Source: Leptothoe spongobia TAU-MAC 1115
GTDB taxonomy: Bacteria; Cyanobacteriota; Cyanobacteriia; Phormidesmidales; Phormidesmidaceae
Direction of reading: 5' to 3'
Length of the DNA: 64,000 nucleotides
Assembly (NCBI RefSeq): GCF_018739885.1
Contig: NZ_JADOES010000005.1
Location: 1-64,000 of the forward strand
Shown here: positions 52,076-61,796 of the stretch, piece by piece
Numbering within the stretch: the first letter of the stretch is position 1
Layout: each line of letters opens with the position of its first letter
Translations under genes and position numbers: made by a program
The notes under the pieces: model-generated
What the model was told of the DNA's origin: nothing
The model's database searches: none
The model's input: only the letters and a program-made list of their open reading frames with translations

Positions 52076-52888
52076 CTAAGACGTTACCACCTTACGACCA
52101 TAAACTTTTCCATTCAGAATTTTTTGATAAAAGTTACCAGGATTTGTAAAAAATCTAATTAACTTAAATAACCAAAAAATAGGAATATCGAAATAGCTAG
52201 GGCTTCTACGTAAAACCTTCTCAAATCTTCTTCTATTGAATTCTTTGATTAAATCGTCTATTTTCTTAGAGCCTGTAATGCTAGACCCTGTCAGTCTATA
52301 GCTGCTCAAGAATTTATTGATTACTAAGAAAGATGCGCCTGACTGATAAAGATCTAGCCAAAGCTCACCATCCCAATTAGAACGATTATTTGGGTTGAAT
52401 CCACCTACAGATAGAAATTTATCAGCCTTAAAGAATGTCGATGGTTGCATCAAGTATGCAGCCTTATATGCAGCTTTGATCGCACTATAATTATCGGAAT
52501 AACTTAGCCTGAGGATATTGTCAGATTCATCAATAATAGTTGTATGGCCTGAAATCACATCAATTGAACGATTTTCTTTAAAAGCATTTACAACTTTAGT
52601 AACTGCACCAGGCAATAATAAGTCATCTGAGTTAAGAAAACCTAGAATATCTCCTGTGGCCACTTGAAAGCCTTTATTCAAGCCATCAGCTGGTCCTTTA
52701 TCAGGCTCTAAGACAACTTTAGATATTCTTGAAGAATATTTTTCAATGATATCTCTACTTCCATCGGTAGAACCAGGATCAACAACAATATATTCAAGAT
52801 CACCATAATCTTGATCTAATACAGATAGAATAGCTTTTTCTAAAAAATCAGCCTGATTAAATGAAATAGTTACTACTGAGACACGCAT
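52076..52888 (-). CDS. Glycosyltransferase family 2
   Basis: A 270-residue inverting GT-A enzyme. VSVVTISFNQADFLEKAILS opens the fold, DLEYIVVDPGSTDGS carries the first nucleotide-binding Asp, and ATGDILGFLNSDDLLLPGAV holds the DxD-like NSDD metal site. NNRSNWDGELWLDL supplies the acidic catalytic region. The C-terminal helices are amphipathic, suggesting peripheral membrane association. It adds one sugar in repeat-unit assembly. Confidence 0.92.
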   Translation of the reverse strand: MRVSVVTISFNQADFLEKAILSVLDQDYGDLEYIVVDPGSTDGSRDIIEKYSSRISKVVLEPDKGPADGLNKGFQVATGDILGFLNSDDLLLPGAVTKVVNAFKENRSIDVISGHTTIIDESDNILRLSYSDNYSAIKAAYKAAYLMQPSTFFKADKFLSVGGFNPNNRSNWDGELWLDLYQSGASFLVINKFLSSYRLTGSSITGSKKIDDLIKEFNRRRFEKVLRRSPSYFDIPIFWLFKLIRFFTNPGNFYQKILNGKVYGRKVVTS

Positions 52889-52945
52889 ATTCAGATTCAG
52901 TCAAGGAAATACAAAAGTAAAAAGCTTTAGCCTGAAGAAACAGAC

Positions 52946-53665
52946 TTACGTCCTAACAAATAAGCCATCCATCTGAAGAATTTTGCCACTTTCCGGTTCA
53001 CAAACTACTGGAGATAAGGCATATAATTCATAGCCTAAAGCACCTAAATAACGAATCATATCCTGATAAGGCATCTCATTTTCATATAAAGGAACCATTG
53101 AAAGCTCTACTTGAATCCCAGAAACAATGTCCAATATCCTCTTACTTCCTTCTAGGACCTTATCTTCAAATCCTTGTACGTCAATTTTCAGAAAAATAGA
53201 CTTTTCATTAGAAAGAAAAGACTCTCTAACAAGATTATCTAGTCTTCTCATCAAAACTTTCTCTGTAGAGATATACGCTGATTTAGGGAAATGCTTTATA
53301 TGAATATCTTCAAGATTTAAAGCCGAGCTACTTTGGCTATTTTCAGACACATTTATTATAAGCTCTCCATCTTCATTGGCTAAAGCAAACCTAGGAGCAA
53401 CTTCCCAGTTAGCATCACCAGTACTAGCTTTAACTAAAGATTTATGGGCAGATGAGAGCGGCTCAAATGAGATAATTCGACCTTTATATTCTAACTCCCG
53501 CAAATACTGAGCATATTGCCCAGTATTTGCGCCCACATCAAGAACAAGATCAACCTTTAAATATTTAACAAAATACTGTAAACGTGCTTGAGAAGATGCT
53601 CGGGGCGAAAAACTAATAAAATCGTATCCTATACGCCTCAAGGCTTTTCTAAATAGAGTCTTCAT
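52946..53665 (-). CDS. FkbM-family methyltransferase
   Basis: A 239-residue SAM-dependent methyltransferase. Motif I is VDLVLDVGANTGQYAQYLRE, followed by GRIISFEPLSSAH and FLKIDVQGFEDKVLEGS, the latter being the FkbM signature. Members of this family often O-methylate sugars in exopolysaccharide and glycolipid loci, so it probably caps or decorates the repeat unit. Confidence 0.92.
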   Translation of the reverse strand: MKTLFRKALRRIGYDFISFSPRASSQARLQYFVKYLKVDLVLDVGANTGQYAQYLRELEYKGRIISFEPLSSAHKSLVKASTGDANWEVAPRFALANEDGELIINVSENSQSSSALNLEDIHIKHFPKSAYISTEKVLMRRLDNLVRESFLSNEKSIFLKIDVQGFEDKVLEGSKRILDIVSGIQVELSMVPLYENEMPYQDMIRYLGALGYELYALSPVVCEPESGKILQMDGLFVRT

Positions 53666-53890
53666 GGGAGCATTTCAACCAAGCAAACAGAGCAAATAAT
53701 ATCAGATTCAGTTATTGGAAGGCTTGCTAAACACTGATTAGAAACCTATGCACATAACAACTATCTTTCTCAAAGCACAGTAGTCACTATAAGTTTCAAC
53801 TCTCTAAGCGATACTGAATGCATTTCTAATAGATATACACATGTATCTAAAGAACTCCAGGAAAACTTCAAAAAGCAGAAAATTGATATC

Positions 53891-55360
53891 TTATATCTTA
53901 AGCTGCTCAAGCTTTTTATCAATATCAAAAGCTACAGTCTTACTGTAGGAAAGCTTATAGCATGAGCCTAGCAGCATTGGCAGAACAACATTCCAATATG
54001 TTGGATAATTCAAGAGTGCATTTAAAAGACAAGCAATCACCGCAGCATTTATCATCAGAGAATGCTGTTCTAGCTCTGAGTAAATTTTTGAAACTTGTTT
54101 ATATTTTTCAGAAGTATTTGAAAGCATCCTAAACGTACCTTTCAATCTCTTTAGGAATTTTCTTCCTTGCGAAAATCTAGTCGAAAAAATAAAAATAAAA
54201 ACAACTAAACCTAAAACCCCTACTTCAGCCAACATCCTTAAAAGCATCGAGTAACCATCATTTGAATTAAGTCTAGTCTCAATAAAATTAGCAGATGCTG
54301 CAAGATCGTATGAAATCGAGAAATTACCCAAACCAGTTCCAAAAAGTGGATTTTTCTGAAGTGCAACTACAGTTGAATTATATGAATTTAATATAACCTG
54401 AACACTTAGATTAGAGTAATTATCATACTGTTGAGTGATAAAAAAATTAGCCAAATCTTCAATCCTTGAGGCAATTGATACATGGAAAATATTTTTATAT
54501 TTCAAGGCTAGATCTAGAGCAAAGCTCAAAGAGAAATAAAAGGAGACTGAAACCATAGAAAAAACGATCAAAAACTCTTTAAACGAATAAAAAACTCTAT
54601 TTCTAAATATAACAAGAAGAAAAATAATTAATAATAGAAATATACTCGTTACTGATGCTGACAAAAATATTGCATAACCATACAAAAGTAGTATCAAGCC
54701 AGTTGTTATCTTAGTTCTTCGTTGACTACAGAAGAAAAACTTTGATAGTAAAGCTGAAAAAGCAGGAATAATGTAGTTTCCAACATCCCCAGGCTCGGTT
54801 AAAATACCTTTATACCTATCGTGGATTGATATATCTTTCCAAGGAATGGATGGATAAGGTAGATAATCATGAACTCCTTTAATAAGGTAATAAAAATAGT
54901 TTCTACCAGTCAATTTTACAAATAAGAACTCAACTACCACCAAAATTGAGATGACAGTTGAAACTGTAATAAAATCCCTTATGAATGTCTTCGCAATTTC
55001 AGGACCTTCATTAAAGTATGAAATAATAGAATAAACACCTAAAAATGCAATTAGTGAAACCAGAACTCCAATAGACTTATACAGAGAAACAAAATTGAAT
55101 CCAGGTACAAGAAAACTAGTTATTGTAGATATAGTGATTATAAATAGAAATAAAAATATCATCTGTAATGAACTATTACTTCCCAATGACTGTTTCAGTG
55201 AAATCTTTTTCTTACTAGGAATATAATTAAAAAGGAACGCCGCAATAATTAAAAATAGTGACGGTTGAATAAGACCTTTCCCCGCAGCAAAAAAAGAAAA
55301 GGCCATTAATGGACTAGTATATATAGATAAACGAAGTAAACGTATAGATAGATTATTCAT
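53891..55360 (-). CDS. O-antigen polymerase/ligase-like membrane protein (Wzy/WaaL-like)
   Basis: A 489-residue, very hydrophobic protein with about a dozen helices and one large periplasmic loop. The motif QKNPLFGTGLGNFSISYD near residue 340 and the helix LAEVGVLGLVVFIFIFS are typical of O-antigen ligase and polymerase domains. It likely polymerises repeat units flipped by the Wzx protein of the same cluster. The gene is strongly AT-rich compared with the first 48 kb of the window. Confidence 0.82.
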   Translation of the reverse strand: MNNLSIRLLRLSIYTSPLMAFSFFAAGKGLIQPSLFLIIAAFLFNYIPSKKKISLKQSLGSNSSLQMIFLFLFIITISTITSFLVPGFNFVSLYKSIGVLVSLIAFLGVYSIISYFNEGPEIAKTFIRDFITVSTVISILVVVEFLFVKLTGRNYFYYLIKGVHDYLPYPSIPWKDISIHDRYKGILTEPGDVGNYIIPAFSALLSKFFFCSQRRTKITTGLILLLYGYAIFLSASVTSIFLLLIIFLLVIFRNRVFYSFKEFLIVFSMVSVSFYFSLSFALDLALKYKNIFHVSIASRIEDLANFFITQQYDNYSNLSVQVILNSYNSTVVALQKNPLFGTGLGNFSISYDLAASANFIETRLNSNDGYSMLLRMLAEVGVLGLVVFIFIFSTRFSQGRKFLKRLKGTFRMLSNTSEKYKQVSKIYSELEQHSLMINAAVIACLLNALLNYPTYWNVVLPMLLGSCYKLSYSKTVAFDIDKKLEQLKI

Positions 55361-55410
55361 TGTAGATATTATAGATAGATTAGTATCGATGCAATTGCTC
55401 TAAAAAATCT

Positions 55411-56661
55411 TCAAGAAATTAATTCTTTATAGAGTTGATGATATTTATCAACTTGTTTGGTAATTGTAAATTTTTTCTCTACTGACTCACGAGCTTGGCG
55501 TGATAGAGCTATCAAATGTTGCTCATCATGCAATATCCAGCTTATTCCATAAGCAAGATCATCTACACTAAAGCACTCGGCACGATAACCAGTCAATTTA
55601 TGCTCAACTATATCTTTTAAGCCTGTAGAATCAAAAGATATAACTGGCGTAGCACAAGCCATAGCTTCAATAGCTGTTTTTCCAAATCCTTCTTGAATAG
55701 AAGGTACAACCATTACATCAGCAGCTGAATATACTAGTGAGAGGGTGACATCATCGTGCAATCTTCCTAAGTAATTAATTTTAAAACCTATATCAACCTC
55801 CTGTTCTGGTTTGGAAGAGCCAAAGATTAACACTTCTAGAGAGTCTTTGAAGTTCTCATTGGATAATCTTTTCAAAGCTTTAGCTAAATACTGGAATCCT
55901 TTTTTCTTATTCCTTAATGGATTAATTGCACCGAAAGCGATGATTTTTTTATTTGGTGGAAGAGCTAAAGCTTCCCGGGAAAAATCTCTAGACATAGGTC
56001 TGAATTTTTTCTCATCTACTGCATTATGAATAACAACTATTTGTTGATTTCTAAATAGACTACTTGCTCTAGCACAATCAGCTAACCAATTACTAATTGC
56101 AACTACTCTGATGTTAGAGTTTTGCCATGCTTTCTTCTTCCTACTCCACAGATTTCTAGAAATATCGTTTTCCGATTTAGACCGCAGTATAGGACATTTT
56201 CCACAAGATTCAAGATATTTATTACACTCTCCAGCATAATGACATCCACCAGAAAATGGCCACATATCCCGTAATGTCCAAACAGTAGGTATATTCAAGC
56301 CACCTATCATTTCTGGGTTTAAAAAACCACCATTAATCCAATGAAGATGAACAATATCAGGTTGTATTTTACTGATAGTCTCTTTGAGCTTAAAAGAAGA
56401 TGTATAGGCAGGTGAAAATCTTTCTCGTAATCTATTCTGGTAGAAAGCTAAGGATAGTTCATCAAAAGAACTCCTCACTTGGTCCAATTTACTCAAAAAA
56501 GTATTCTGAGAATTTTTTATAATAGTGGAATCATCACTAAGTTTATTGCTAACGAGAATTTTTGAATCAATTCCTTTTCTCAACAATCCTTGATGTAACC
56601 AATAAGTACCTCGAAACGCTCCGCCGCCAAGATCTCCAGTGCTGAGGTGCAAGACTTTCAT
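55411..56661 (-). CDS. Glycosyltransferase family 4
   Basis: A 416-residue GT-B enzyme. MKVLHLSTGDLGGGAFRGTY is the start used by relatives, so the ATG at 56661 is preferred to the one 39 bp upstream, which lacks a ribosome site. The middle has a cysteine-rich stretch (GGCHYAGEC, then CGKCPI) typical of a WcaC-like subgroup. The C-terminal domain has IIAFGAINPLRNKKKGFQYL and PSIQEGFGKTAIEAMACATPVISF with the E-x7-E donor motif. It should act in the same exopolysaccharide pathway as its neighbours. Confidence 0.9.
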   Translation of the reverse strand: MKVLHLSTGDLGGGAFRGTYWLHQGLLRKGIDSKILVSNKLSDDSTIIKNSQNTFLSKLDQVRSSFDELSLAFYQNRLRERFSPAYTSSFKLKETISKIQPDIVHLHWINGGFLNPEMIGGLNIPTVWTLRDMWPFSGGCHYAGECNKYLESCGKCPILRSKSENDISRNLWSRKKKAWQNSNIRVVAISNWLADCARASSLFRNQQIVVIHNAVDEKKFRPMSRDFSREALALPPNKKIIAFGAINPLRNKKKGFQYLAKALKRLSNENFKDSLEVLIFGSSKPEQEVDIGFKINYLGRLHDDVTLSLVYSAADVMVVPSIQEGFGKTAIEAMACATPVISFDSTGLKDIVEHKLTGYRAECFSVDDLAYGISWILHDEQHLIALSRQARESVEKKFTITKQVDKYHQLYKELIS

Positions 56662-56974
56662 ATAGACACTCTTTAAAGTAGAAAATTTATTTGTCGTCAT
56701 TTTTTTGTTTTCGGATCAGATGATATATCAATCTGCCAATTAGATTGGATATGAAATGAAAAACCACACATTATGTGAGTTAAATTGAGCCCTTGTATAT
56801 AAAGGGTTTCAGTTAGCACTCAAATCAAGAAGTCAAAGAATTCTGACGTATCTAGGGCATTTCAGCTTTCAACTCACATAAGCCGTAAATCTCAATAATC
56901 ATTGAGGCTCAGCAAAATGCATAGCATCGATTATTATCTGTCTTCTAAGTTAGATTGGCTACAGTAAATCAAAA

Positions 56975-57440
56975 TATATATTACTTAATCTCATTTCCTG
57001 AACCCTGCATTATATTCATTTGCAATATACTGCTCCCCTTCTATTAAAACTTCAGACCATTACTCGAAATTTTCAACCCAATAACCTGATTTGCTAAACT
57101 ATCAGGTTATTTTTCCTCAGCTCAAAAACTTCTACACCGATCAAAGAGAATCTCAGAAATATTGTAGTTCTGTGTACTCACAACAGACATACCTTACACA
57201 AGACTAGAAACTAGTACACTATCTTCAGTATCATCATTCTCAGCAGTAATTTTAGTTAATCAAAAGACATTTTTTGATTAACTTTGACATAAATATATTA
57301 TTGGATTGAAAGTCAAGAAAATTTACTCTCGATGTGAAGCTATACTAATCAATTAGAACAAACTTTTTGCTTCTCTTCCTGACTAGCGAATATCAGAACC
57401 TAATTCGCCAATGACCATTACCTTAAATCTTCATTGGATT
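56975..57440 (-). pseudogene. Decayed copy of the 3' part of the glycosyltransferase at 59030
   Basis: The minus strand reads VENFE, stop, WSEVLIEGEQYIANEYNA, which aligns with NLEQWSEVLLEGRRYIEDEYDA at the end of the intact glycosyltransferase. Nucleotide similarity continues in both directions, including the ACTTCAGACCATT word and the region of the PEVAFNRC motif, but with many stops and frameshifts. It is therefore a non-functional duplicate of the C-terminal third. Confidence 0.75.
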
Positions 57441-57888
57441 GCTTAGAAGCTAACTTTAAGCAGGTTGCAAATTACTCATAATGAGTACATCCTTCTGTAT
57501 AATGCTCTCCTCTTATAGTTGAAAAGATTGATTCTTGATCTCGCTTAGGATAATTTTTAAGAGCCATTTTTCGGCTAAATATCTAACTGTTGAGAGTTAA
57601 TGAAGGTATATTGCTTCGTCAATTAAATAGAACTATGAGATTTCAGTTTAAAGCTTCTATTTCATCGGGCCTAGACAGACAATGTAATCTGTTTGATTGG
57701 TTTAATATAGCTGCTAAAAGCACTGGATAGCTGGATAAGAGTCTACTTTTTCGGAGCTATACCAGAAGAATTCGATATGAGTTCTCTGAATAGGGGCTTT
57801 GCCAGACGAAAATATTGAATAAAATCCAGAGATATGGATTTTGTCCAGAGAATCTGACGTTGAATTGTAAGTTACAGAGTACGACAAC
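57441..57888. other. Gap with a second copy of the glycosyltransferase 3' flank
   Basis: No gene. Bases 57600-57712 resemble 58950-59045, the downstream flank of the intact glycosyltransferase (shared words TTTCAG, TAAAGCTT, TATTTCA, AGACAAT, TTTGATT). A weaker copy precedes the pseudogene near 56935. The block has been duplicated more than once. Confidence 0.55.
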
Positions 57889-58611
57889 ATGACCTTAAAG
57901 ACGAAATTAAAATTGTTCGCAAAGCAGATTCTATACTTTGGAGGGCAACGTTATTGCATCGTTTGCAATAACAACTCAAACAAGTTTCTACCAGCTGGTG
58001 TCCATTTGAGATCGGACGCACGATGTCCGTTTTGCTATTCTCTTGAGCGCCACAGACTCGCAATGTTTTTTTTTCGTGAGAAAACCAATCTGTTCGACGG
58101 CCAAGCCAAGCATCTTCTGCATGTCGCACCCGAGCATGCATTTAAGAAAATCTTTTCTGAGGCTATTGGAAACGGTTATCTCACTGCCGACTTAATGGCT
58201 ACAGATGTTATGGAGAAGATGGACATCACCAATATACAACATCCTGAAAACAGCTTTGATATCATCTATTGTTCACATGTTTTTGAACATGTCCCTGATG
58301 ATCGCAAGGCAATGCGTGAATTTTTCCGTGTGCTACGGCCATCTGGCTGGGCAGTACTTAACGTGCCAATAGTTGCTGACGTGACGTACGAAGATCCTTC
58401 AATTACCGATCCTGATGAGCGAACACGTCTTTTTGGTCAACCTGATCATGTTCGAAATTATGGCCCTGATTATAAAAATCGCCTTGAAGAAGCAGGTTTC
58501 AATGTCTCTGTATTCTCTCCAGAAGATTTCTTAAGCACTGATGAAATCGAGAGACAAGGTATGGGCAATAGAAAGGCTACCGGTGCGATCTACTACTGTA
58601 GAAAAAAGTAA
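57889..58611 (+). CDS. SAM-dependent methyltransferase with N-terminal zinc-ribbon-like motif
   Basis: A 240-residue class I methyltransferase and the only plus-strand gene in the polysaccharide cluster. The N-terminus has two CxxC pairs (YCIVCNN and RCPFCYS) that could bind zinc. The Rossmann part has LLHVAPEHAFKKIF, YLTADLMATDVMEKMDITNI and FDIIYCSHVFEHVPDDRKAM, then FRVLRPSGWAVLNVPI, the Methyltransf_11 pattern. The CSHVFEHVPD motif is typical of sugar or small-molecule methyltransferases in glycan loci. It has higher GC content than its neighbours, suggesting separate insertion. Confidence 0.88.
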   Translation: MTLKTKLKLFAKQILYFGGQRYCIVCNNNSNKFLPAGVHLRSDARCPFCYSLERHRLAMFFFREKTNLFDGQAKHLLHVAPEHAFKKIFSEAIGNGYLTADLMATDVMEKMDITNIQHPENSFDIIYCSHVFEHVPDDRKAMREFFRVLRPSGWAVLNVPIVADVTYEDPSITDPDERTRLFGQPDHVRNYGPDYKNRLEEAGFNVSVFSPEDFLSTDEIERQGMGNRKATGAIYYCRKK

Positions 58612-58629
58612 CAAACAGATAAACTACAG

Positions 58630-58794
58630 CTAAGTAGGTTATCCAAATTAGGCTTCAGATACCGAGGCTCCCTTCCGTCCCCAAATCCTGGGGGAGGCTA
58701 GACTCAAAACCCTCAAAATTTGGGGTTTGGGGGATATACGAGGAGACCTATTTTCGCTCTTCTATCTTATAAATGATTAGGTCAACCTACTTAG
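58630..58794. mobile_element. 165-bp MITE-like element with 11-bp terminal inverted repeats
   Basis: CTAAGTAGGTT at 58630 is perfectly complementary to AACCTACTTAG at 58784. Inside are C-rich and G-rich inverted blocks (CCCCAAATCC and TTTGGGG, GGGTTTGGGGG) that fold strongly. No coding capacity is seen. The size and ends fit a non-autonomous element, but no second copy was found in the window to prove mobility. Confidence 0.45.
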
Positions 58795-59029
58795 ATCAGT
58801 TTTGCATGTGTACTTCACGCATCGGTGTTTCCCCGGTTAGATTATCCTACTGGTCCAATTGTTTTGATTGCAAATTAATCAGAAAGTCGAGTTGCTGAAG
58901 GAGATTCAGTAACTGTTTTTTGATAGTTGGGAACAAGCAGCAATTACTCCAATAATGCAATAGAAGCATAAGGTTTCAGCCTAAAGCTTTTATTTCAAAA
59001 TGTCTACATAGACAATACAGTCTATTTGA

Positions 59030-60238
59030 TTATCGGTTTAATAAGTCGATATATATATTGCCTAACCTTTTACCTTGCACTTTTGCATCATATTCATCCT
59101 CAATATATCGACGTCCTTCTAGCAATACTTCAGACCATTGCTCTAGATTTTTGACAAGCCAAGTCAAATGAGTTACTAAACCATCAACATCCCTTTCCTT
59201 AGCTAAAAAACTTCGACACCGATTAAAGGCAACCTCAGGAATATCGCAGTGTTCAGTACTCACAACTGGCATACCTGACGCAATCATTTCAATAATGGAA
59301 ACTGGTGCACCACCTTCAGTATCACCGTTCTCTGCAGTGACGCTGGGTGATAAAAAGATATGATTTTTATATGCCTCTGCCATCAATACATCATGGGGCT
59401 GAAAACCGAGGAAGTTAACTTTTTCAGTTAGTTTATAGTCATCAATAAGAGAAAGTATTTTTCGCTTTTCTTCTTGGCTCCGAACATCAGAACTTGAGTC
59501 TCCAATAATCGTTATTTTGATATCTTGTTTATGTTGAAATTCACCTAATGCTTTAATCGCAAACTGGATACCTTTTTTCTCACGAAAAGAAGCAACTATC
59601 AATATATTTAAGGTTTCACCAGGTATCCAGTTTCTAGGTCGAAAAGGAATTTTGTCGAGTACAACTCCTAAATGATGCACCCGAATCTTTTCCTTTGGGC
59701 ATCCCATCTTAACAATACACCTAGCCATGTAAGAGCCCTCACATAGCACACCATCAATCTCTTGAAAGACCTTCTGATAGCGATCAAGCCATTCAGGATT
59801 CTGACGCGGCAAATAGTTGACATCCAGCCCATAGAAAGTCACTAGATGCTTTGCATCACAATGCTTAACTATCGATAGATTCTCCCACGCTCGGGGGCCG
59901 AAATGCGAGTGAATTATATCGACATCTAGTTTTTGAGCAATCTCTTTGAAATACCCAAGATAGTTTCTGAATCCCAGTTTTCTTAATCCCTTATCCCAAA
60001 AATATCTCCACTTGGGCACCTCCGAAAAAGAGTAGATATATGGGATAGAGAATGTTTCACTATTCAGACGTCTGTCACACAGCACAGCATTATTAATATT
60101 TGGAGGTAGATAAACAACCTGGTTATATAGCCAGTTTTCAGTCAGATTCAGCCATTGCTGATGAGAATGACACACTTGAATAGTTTTTTTATTAGATATC
60201 ACAGCTTTATTAGTATTTTTCATGGCAAAGCTAATCAT
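59030..60238 (-). CDS. Glycosyltransferase family 4 (WcaL-like)
   Basis: A 402-residue GT-B enzyme. Features are DVDIIHSHFGPRAWENL, the HLVTFYGLDVNYLPR acceptor-side motif, LNILIVASFREKKGIQFAIK and FLSPSVTAENGDTEGGAPVS, followed by IIEMIASGMPVVSTEHCDIP with the donor-binding acidic residues. The TAENGDTEGGAP stretch is typical of colanic-acid WcaL-like transferases. An internal Met (residue 6) is an alternative start. Its 3' third and flank have been duplicated and decayed at 56975-57712. Confidence 0.9.
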   Translation of the reverse strand: MISFAMKNTNKAVISNKKTIQVCHSHQQWLNLTENWLYNQVVYLPPNINNAVLCDRRLNSETFSIPYIYSFSEVPKWRYFWDKGLRKLGFRNYLGYFKEIAQKLDVDIIHSHFGPRAWENLSIVKHCDAKHLVTFYGLDVNYLPRQNPEWLDRYQKVFQEIDGVLCEGSYMARCIVKMGCPKEKIRVHHLGVVLDKIPFRPRNWIPGETLNILIVASFREKKGIQFAIKALGEFQHKQDIKITIIGDSSSDVRSQEEKRKILSLIDDYKLTEKVNFLGFQPHDVLMAEAYKNHIFLSPSVTAENGDTEGGAPVSIIEMIASGMPVVSTEHCDIPEVAFNRCRSFLAKERDVDGLVTHLTWLVKNLEQWSEVLLEGRRYIEDEYDAKVQGKRLGNIYIDLLNR

Positions 60239-60347
60239 TATTCAATGTGACTATAAAAGATCTAAGAGTTTCAAAATAACTTTATTAGCAATAGCCAATT
60301 AGGCAGTGACTACTCTTCATATCATTCGATTGTTCTAATGTATAGTT

Positions 60348-61796
60348 TCAATTTTTCTGGCATCCAAAAGTTGTTAACAAACTACTCATTTGTTCTTGAT
60401 TTAGTAACCAACTGGCTAATAGATAAGAAGTTAATCCACTAACCACAAGAACTGCTAATACAACTGAGGGAGCAAACGTTACAGGCAGGATCCACATCTT
60501 TAGTCCCACCAAGACAGCAAGCATACATATGCTCACCATAAAAGGTCGCCAAAGTACTCTCAGCATGTTACGCACACGTAACTCTATCAACTGAAATGGA
60601 ATCGCAAAGTTGTGATAGGAAAGTACAGCCACTGCAATGGCATAGGCAGTGGCCACTCCGATAATATCCCATCTCAAACCAATTGCAATTGCAGTAGTAA
60701 CCACTAAACCTGAACCAACTCCCCAGATAAACATCCAGTCTGTACGACCTTTTGCCGTGTAGATAGTCCCTACTGTTGTCACAATTGACTGCAGCAGTCC
60801 TACAGGGGATAAAATCATCAGAAGTAGAATAACAGGTTGCCATTTATCTCCAAAAAACGTCATGACAAATGGCTCTGAAAGCACTAAAAGCCCCATCATC
60901 ATTGGAAATGTGACTAAGGCAATAGTGGATACCACTTTGAGGTAAGCCTGCTTAAATCGAACATTGTCATTTTGGATTTGAACAAATGTAGGAAACATTA
61001 CACGGGTAATCACTGTAGAAATATTTTGTAGAGGGTAAAGCATCAGGCGATAAGCAAGCGTGTAATAGCCCAATGCCTCAGTACCTAAAAATTTGCCAAT
61101 CAATAGATAGTCTGCATTTCTAGCAAAAAAATTAAAGATGTTAAAACCAGTTAAATTTAGACTATAACTACTAACTTGCTGTATATCTTTCAAAGAGAAA
61201 AACAGTTTTGGCCGCCATCGGATTGCCCCCAAAGTTAGCAAAGTAGTCACGCCGGCAACCACAATAGCTTGATATACCAAACTCCACACTCCAAGCCCCA
61301 TAAACGCCATGCCAATTCCTATCAGTGCACCTAGTACGACAGCAGCTAGTTCAATTTTAGCCAAGGCGTTAAAAGCTAAATCTTTTTCTAAAAGTGCCTT
61401 TTGCAAAATGCTAAGGCCAGAAATTCCAAAGGTCAGGGATAGTAATCTTAGAACAGGGATTAGTCTAGGCTCTGAATAAAAGGCAGCTATCAAAGGTGCG
61501 ACCAGTAGCAACACAAGGGTTCCTGCGATACCAAAGGCCACGTTAACCCAAAAAATACTGTGGACAAGAGAATCAGAAATCTCACTTTTTTGAATGATTG
61601 CAGATGATGTCCCCAAATCTTTAAAGAGATTCACAAAGCCAATTACTATTGTAGCCATCCCTAATAAGCCAAAATCATCCGGCGACAGTAACCTAGCTAA
61701 CACAGCAGTCGTAAAAAATTGCATAACTTGTCGCCCCACTTGGGAGATAGCAGACCACTTAATACCAGATGTTGCTTTTTCCCTTAGAGACAGCAT
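60348..61796 (-). CDS. Polysaccharide flippase, Wzx/WzxC type (MOP superfamily)
   Basis: A 482-residue protein with about 14 membrane helices. The start (LREKATSGIKWSAISQVGRQ) and LARLLSPDDFGLLGMATIVI, then FKDLGTSSAIIQK are classic for WzxC-like lipopolysaccharide translocases. It should flip lipid-linked repeat units across the cytoplasmic membrane for the Wzy-like polymerase. Its start overlaps the methyltransferase end by 13 bp, so the two are translationally coupled. Confidence 0.92.
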   Translation of the reverse strand: MLSLREKATSGIKWSAISQVGRQVMQFFTTAVLARLLSPDDFGLLGMATIVIGFVNLFKDLGTSSAIIQKSEISDSLVHSIFWVNVAFGIAGTLVLLLVAPLIAAFYSEPRLIPVLRLLSLTFGISGLSILQKALLEKDLAFNALAKIELAAVVLGALIGIGMAFMGLGVWSLVYQAIVVAGVTTLLTLGAIRWRPKLFFSLKDIQQVSSYSLNLTGFNIFNFFARNADYLLIGKFLGTEALGYYTLAYRLMLYPLQNISTVITRVMFPTFVQIQNDNVRFKQAYLKVVSTIALVTFPMMMGLLVLSEPFVMTFFGDKWQPVILLLMILSPVGLLQSIVTTVGTIYTAKGRTDWMFIWGVGSGLVVTTAIAIGLRWDIIGVATAYAIAVAVLSYHNFAIPFQLIELRVRNMLRVLWRPFMVSICMLAVLVGLKMWILPVTFAPSVVLAVLVVSGLTSYLLASWLLNQEQMSSLLTTFGCQKN

